A program made the translations under genes and the position numbers. The notes beneath the pieces are model-generated. The model did no database searches, was not told the DNA's origin, and worked only from the letters and a program-made list of their open reading frames with translations. A stretch of 64,000 nucleotides of DNA, taken from the NCBI GenBank assembly GCA_002917775.1, contig KZ627149.1, positions 413,689 through 477,688 on the forward strand, read 5' to 3'. This document shows, one piece after another, positions 60,301 through 64,000 of the stretch; the first letter of the stretch is position 1, and each line of letters starts with the position of its first letter. This DNA is from Glaciozyma antarctica PI12 (Eukaryota > Basidiomycota > Microbotryomycetes > Kriegeriales > Camptobasidiaceae).

Positions 60301-62693
60301 TCGAACCTTAGCCTCGAGCTGTCCTCGGCACACCCTGAGGATTACGAGCTCTTCGTTCGCCGACGAGCCGAGCCCTCTCCACCGGCCGAAACCTTACCAG
60401 CGTCGAACTTCAGCAGCCCTCCTCCATCGTCACCTCGACCCACGCAGTCAAGAACGAACTCGAGCGAGATCGAAGCTCGCGTCGAGCTCAAGGAGCGAGT
60501 CCTCGACGCCATCTTCGCCCCCACTCCCACCGCTCCTCCTGCCCATGTTCGACGCCCTCCATCGAGCAACGCCTCCGCCACCTCTTCCTCGACTGCAGCT
60601 GCTGCTCGGTCAATTGCGATGCAGCTCAAGCAAGGCTTGAAGGTCAAGGCGACGCAGATGTACGGAAGTGGAATGGCGTTCAAGGATCGCGGCGTCCTCT
60701 CCAAGTCCGAGTACCTTGATCTCGCAACAGGTGAGCTTCATCGCGTCCCTGCTGTGCTTGGTTGCTGATTGCTGCTGTCCAGGTCCCCCGCTCGACATTT
60801 CCCGCACCTCTCCCCGCAGCAAGCGAGCCATCCTCCTCGACTCGATCGAGCGAAGCCGTCCCTCTCGACCATCCGCCCTCGCCCTCACCACCATTGCGGT
60901 TGAACCAGCCAGCTCGGGAGCTTCGTCGGTATCATCGCATTCGCGAACTCGGACGGAGGAACCTCGAATCGTCGAAATCGGCAGCTCAACGTCGACCGTC
61001 CCAGCTCCGCCAGCCGCGCCCGCCACCCCGACGAAACGCAAGACATCCCGAACCCCCAAAGAAGCTTCCTCGGCCTCCTCCTCCTCCCCCGCACTCACCT
61101 CCCGCCGGCGAACGCGGAACCTCTTCACCATGCCGACCGACCCTGCGAAGTTGTCGCTCGACGAGGTCCTCTCTGGGCTCGAGCATCACTCGGCGCATCC
61201 CGATTCGTCGCAGCTTAGTAGTCCTGAGTTGGAGGACGCTTATGTTCGAAGGTTTATCGCCCTTCGTCGAGCGTTGAAGGCGGCGTTGAAGTCGGGCGAG
61301 CTCGAGCCCGTCTCGATGCTCGAGGTACCTCCTTCGTCGGAGCAGATCGTCTACGTGCGTTCATCTCTCTTGGAGCTTACACCGAATTGCTGACCTCGAG
61401 GTTGCTGCAGATCCTCGTCCACCCCGCCGGCACTCGCACGCAGATTCAAGGCACGTCGCGCAAGCAGGACGGCAAGATCTCGATCCGCCTACGAGCACCT
61501 GACACCGGAGTCGCATGCCCAGCGTCGACAGATATCCCTCTCCGCGAAGTAGTCCTTCGATGGACAACCTGCCGGAGCGCGATGGACCTAGGCATGGCGC
61601 ATCTCAACTTTGGGATCCTCGAGAAGAGCTCCTCGAAGGCGAAAAAGATTGTCATCGCCAACGCGTCCGAGATCCCTCTTCTCTACTCGGTGCGCAAGTC
61701 GGGCTCGATAGCCAGTGGCGACATTCGACTCTCGGAGGGCAGGCACGGCGTCATTCCTGGCTACACGAAGCGCGAGGTTCCCATCATCTTCAATCCTCAC
61801 TACGCCGGTCTGTCCTCCGTCTCTCGAGTCACCGTGCACCAGTCTGACACCAGCTTCCTCGCAGGAACGTTCGAGGAGACGCTGCATGTCGACAATGTCG
61901 AGGACGGCACGGAGGAGACGGTTCGCCTCAAGGCCTACATTCGCAAGCCGCCGACTTTCTCGTGCTCTCCCCCCGTCCTCGACTTCGGTACTTGCGCGGT
62001 CCATTCGTCCTCGACCTCCCTCCCCCTCACCATCACCAACACGTCCAAAGTCCCTCGCGTCTTTACCCTCAGCGTCGATCCCGCTGAGTTCTGCTTCGCT
62101 CGAACGATCTCCGAGGTCATTCTGGATCCATCGACGACGTCGGCGTTCCCCAACGTCAGCACTGAGGAGGATGAGGAGATTGATGCGATGCTACAGAAGC
62201 TGGTACGTCGACGTTCGCAGCCTTCCTCTCGCACTGCTAACGTTTTTCTCGGGCTCCGCAGAAGATCAGTCGACGGAAAGGACAGCCCGACAAGGTCGTC
62301 AAGTACGTCGCGCGACTCTCCGAGCTAGGAGTGGCGGTACCAGTGAGTGACGAAGTGGCGGCTGCCATCAGTCTCGACGAGGGCTCGACGGTCGCCTCCC
62401 CAATCGAGTCGGACGTTCCAACGACCGAAGGCGCAGGCGAGGACGAAGTCGAATCGAAGGATCCGACCACGACGCCCGAGCCCAAGATGCGCGCGTCGTC
62501 AATCACGTTTGCGCTGGAGCCCAACTCGCGTCGGGATGTCATGATCGCGTTGTTGCCGACGCCCAACCCGCTGCCGAGCGAGGAGGATGCGGGGTCGCCG
62601 GCGAAGGAGGAGGAGATCTCGGGCGCGATTACGATCTACGAGAATGCGGATGCGACGGAGAAGGTGGTGGTCAAGGCGGTGATTACGCTGTAG
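57332..62693 (+). CDS. Large ASH/MSP-repeat protein, HYDIN-like
   Basis: A very long protein, roughly 1,600 residues, with one 1.9-kb exon (about 57900-59766). It contains repeated immunoglobulin-like modules of the ASH/MSP type. Their core, DFGxxxxGxxxxxxxxxxNxSxxP, appears as VIDFGEVELGTSASGTVSIA-NLSEIPARV (about 59660), STIDFCDCVAGEWSQQVIVF (about 58770), LNFGILEKSSSKAKKIVIA-NASEIP (about 61600) and LDFGTCAVHSSSTSLPLTIT-NTSKVP (about 61980). Linkers are Ser/Pro-rich and disordered. Such modules occur in cilia and centrosome proteins (HYDIN, SPD-2/CEP192, ASPM), TRAPP parts and VAP-like proteins. In a non-ciliated fungus a spindle-pole or membrane-contact role is possible but unproven. The start at 57332 (MARFLQLRRLHHH) is provisional; MPEVFGTAP at 57419 is an alternative. 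Confidence 0.82.
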
Positions 62694-62948
62694 CTGGAGT
62701 AGGGAGCGAGGGGGGCATGGGGAAGGGAAGGAGCACGTCGTCTTTTCTGTAACAACACCGCAAAGCCATCGCAGCCTTCACATTTCTCTCTCGTTCTCTT
62801 GGAAGGTACGGCGAGCTAGATCACGATCTTAGAAGGGGAGCATTTCCGCAGGTAGACACCCAACAGCTCCCAGCGAAGCCGATTTTGGGACAAGGTGGCC
62901 GTCTTCTGCAGCTCGCTCGCTCTTCCCTTCTCCAACAACTTGCCCAAG

Positions 62949-63875
62949 ATGAACATCCGCCCCGCATCTGTACGAGCTCGAGCTACTCCTTCGTTGCCAT
63001 CACTGACTAGTGCTGGCTTGCAGGTCGACGACCTCATGGGAATGCAGAACGCCAACCTGCACAACCTCCCCGAGGTAAGCTCCCCGAATGCGTTCCCTCA
63101 CGAAGCACCACTGACCCGCACCTTGCAGAACTACGCCATGAAGTACTGTACGTACCTCTTCGTCGACCTCGCCCGCCCTGAGGGCGCAGGAGCTGACTCT
63201 CTCGCGCCCTCCCTCTCCAGACCTCTACCACGCTCTCACCTGGCCTCAGCTCTCGTTCGTCGCCGAGGATCACAAGGGTCGTATCGTGGGCTACATCCTC
63301 GCCAAGATGTGCGTGCTCCACCCGCTCAGGACGAGCGAGAATTGGGGAAGGGAGTGGAAGCTGATCTCTCGGGCGCAGGGACGAGGAGCCCTCTGATGAG
63401 CCGCACGGACACGTTACGTCTATCTCGGTGCTGAGGAACTACCGAAGGCTGGGACTGGCGAACAAGTTGATGCAGGTGTCTCGTGAGTCGCAGCGAGGAG
63501 GAGGGAGGAGCAAGTGGAGCTGATCTTGCGCGTGCGCAGAACGAGCGATGAAGACGACATTTGGGGCGGCGTATGTGAGCTTGCATGTGCGGAAAACGAA
63601 CAGGGCGGCGTTGGCGTTGTATAAGGACACGCTGGGGTTCGAGGTGGTCGAGATTGAGAGCAAGTACTGTGAGTCGCTTCGTTCTTGCTCTCTCTGTGAA
63701 GGACGACGTCGGGACGGATGAGCGAAAAGACTGCTTTACTGACTCCCGATTTAATCCTTGCCCACAGACGCCGACGGAGAGGTGCGTTCCTTTCGTCTCG
63801 GCTCGCTCGAAGGACCGAAGCTGACGTTCTCCCTTTTCCCAGGACGCCTACTCAATGCGACTCGCGATGAAGTAG
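62949..63875 (+). CDS. NAA10: N-terminal acetyltransferase A catalytic subunit
   Basis: GNAT enzyme that acetylates nascent N-termini after methionine removal, working with Naa15 at the ribosome exit. The start at 62949 gives [20 protein letters not shown], then [20 protein letters not shown], typical of Naa10. The acetyl-CoA loop is RRLGLA (R-x-x-G-x-A) in [37 protein letters not shown] and [20 protein letters not shown] follow, and it ends YSMRLAMK at 63875. The length of about 155 residues lacks the longer acidic tail of many Naa10 proteins. Several short introns. Confidence 0.95.
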
Positions 63876-64000
63876 ACTTGCCACCTGTGTATCCACTGCA
63901 TTATACCACCACCTCTAAACGGACCAGCGCGTCGCTTCTTCCCACCTCTCGCTTCGCACCCAACTCGCCACCCTCCGACTTCGCCTCAACGTATCGCTCC
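63876..64000. other. Right edge, 3' flank of NAA10
   Basis: 125 bases with no gene visible. A neighbour may begin outside. Confidence 0.4.

Noticed and set aside
59834-60640. 268-codon alternate frame within the ASH-repeat gene
   Set aside because: Ser/Arg/Pro-rich shadow frame; the conserved ASH-type line runs in another frame.

Overview
The window looks like nuclear DNA from a basidiomycete yeast or filament. It is most likely from the red-yeast side of Pucciniomycotina (Rhodotorula or Sporobolomyces relatives), though that placement is inference. The DNA is GC-rich and gene-dense. Almost every gene is broken by many short introns of about 45-60 bases, with GT(A/G)xGT donors, CTAAC/CTGAC branch points and CAG acceptors. 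The conserved proteins are fungal, and one is a CPL1-like secreted protein of the kind known from Cryptococcus. I recognise no rRNA, tRNA, CRISPR array, transposon or virus-derived element. Coding sequences are given as start-to-stop spans including introns.

Left third (1-24.6 kb): a cytoplasmic dynein heavy chain (minus strand, 3' end outside the window) is divergent from a small gene encoding a bacterial RNase P protein-like polypeptide with a mitochondrial presequence. Next come the U2 snRNP A' protein (LEA1) and septin CDC3 as a divergent pair, then about 2.2 kb without an assignable gene. A minus-strand run follows: succinate dehydrogenase assembly factor 4, an unknown proline/serine-rich protein, succinyl-CoA ligase alpha (LSC1) and a type I metacaspase. 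The metacaspase is divergent from the cyclin-dependent kinase PHO85.

Middle (24.6-47 kb): a CPL1-like secreted cysteine-rich protein and a cytochrome P450 with CYP7/CYP8-like signatures lead into COP9 signalosome subunit 6. After a 1.5 kb gap come eIF2-alpha, an unknown protein, exomer subunit CHS5 divergent from a class I histone deacetylase, a small proline-rich protein with a C-terminal CaaX box, a sulfite efflux pump (SSU1 type), ribosomal protein S19, an unknown basic protein, and exosome subunit RRP43. The last two start codons are only 37 bases apart.

Right third (47-64 kb): SMC5 divergent from exocyst SEC10, then VTC1 (polyphosphate polymerase complex), a very large protein built of ASH/MSP-type immunoglobulin-like repeats, and the catalytic subunit of N-terminal acetyltransferase A (NAA10).

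Most genes are housekeeping and form no operon-like pathway, although SDHAF4 and LSC1 are both mitochondrial TCA-cycle functions within 4 kb. The most unusual items are the RNase P protein-like gene, a 130-bp tandem duplication of a dynein exon/intron junction, the CaaX mini-protein, the ASH-repeat protein in a fungus that presumably lacks cilia, and several single-base frame disruptions in otherwise conserved genes that suggest assembly errors or real lesions.
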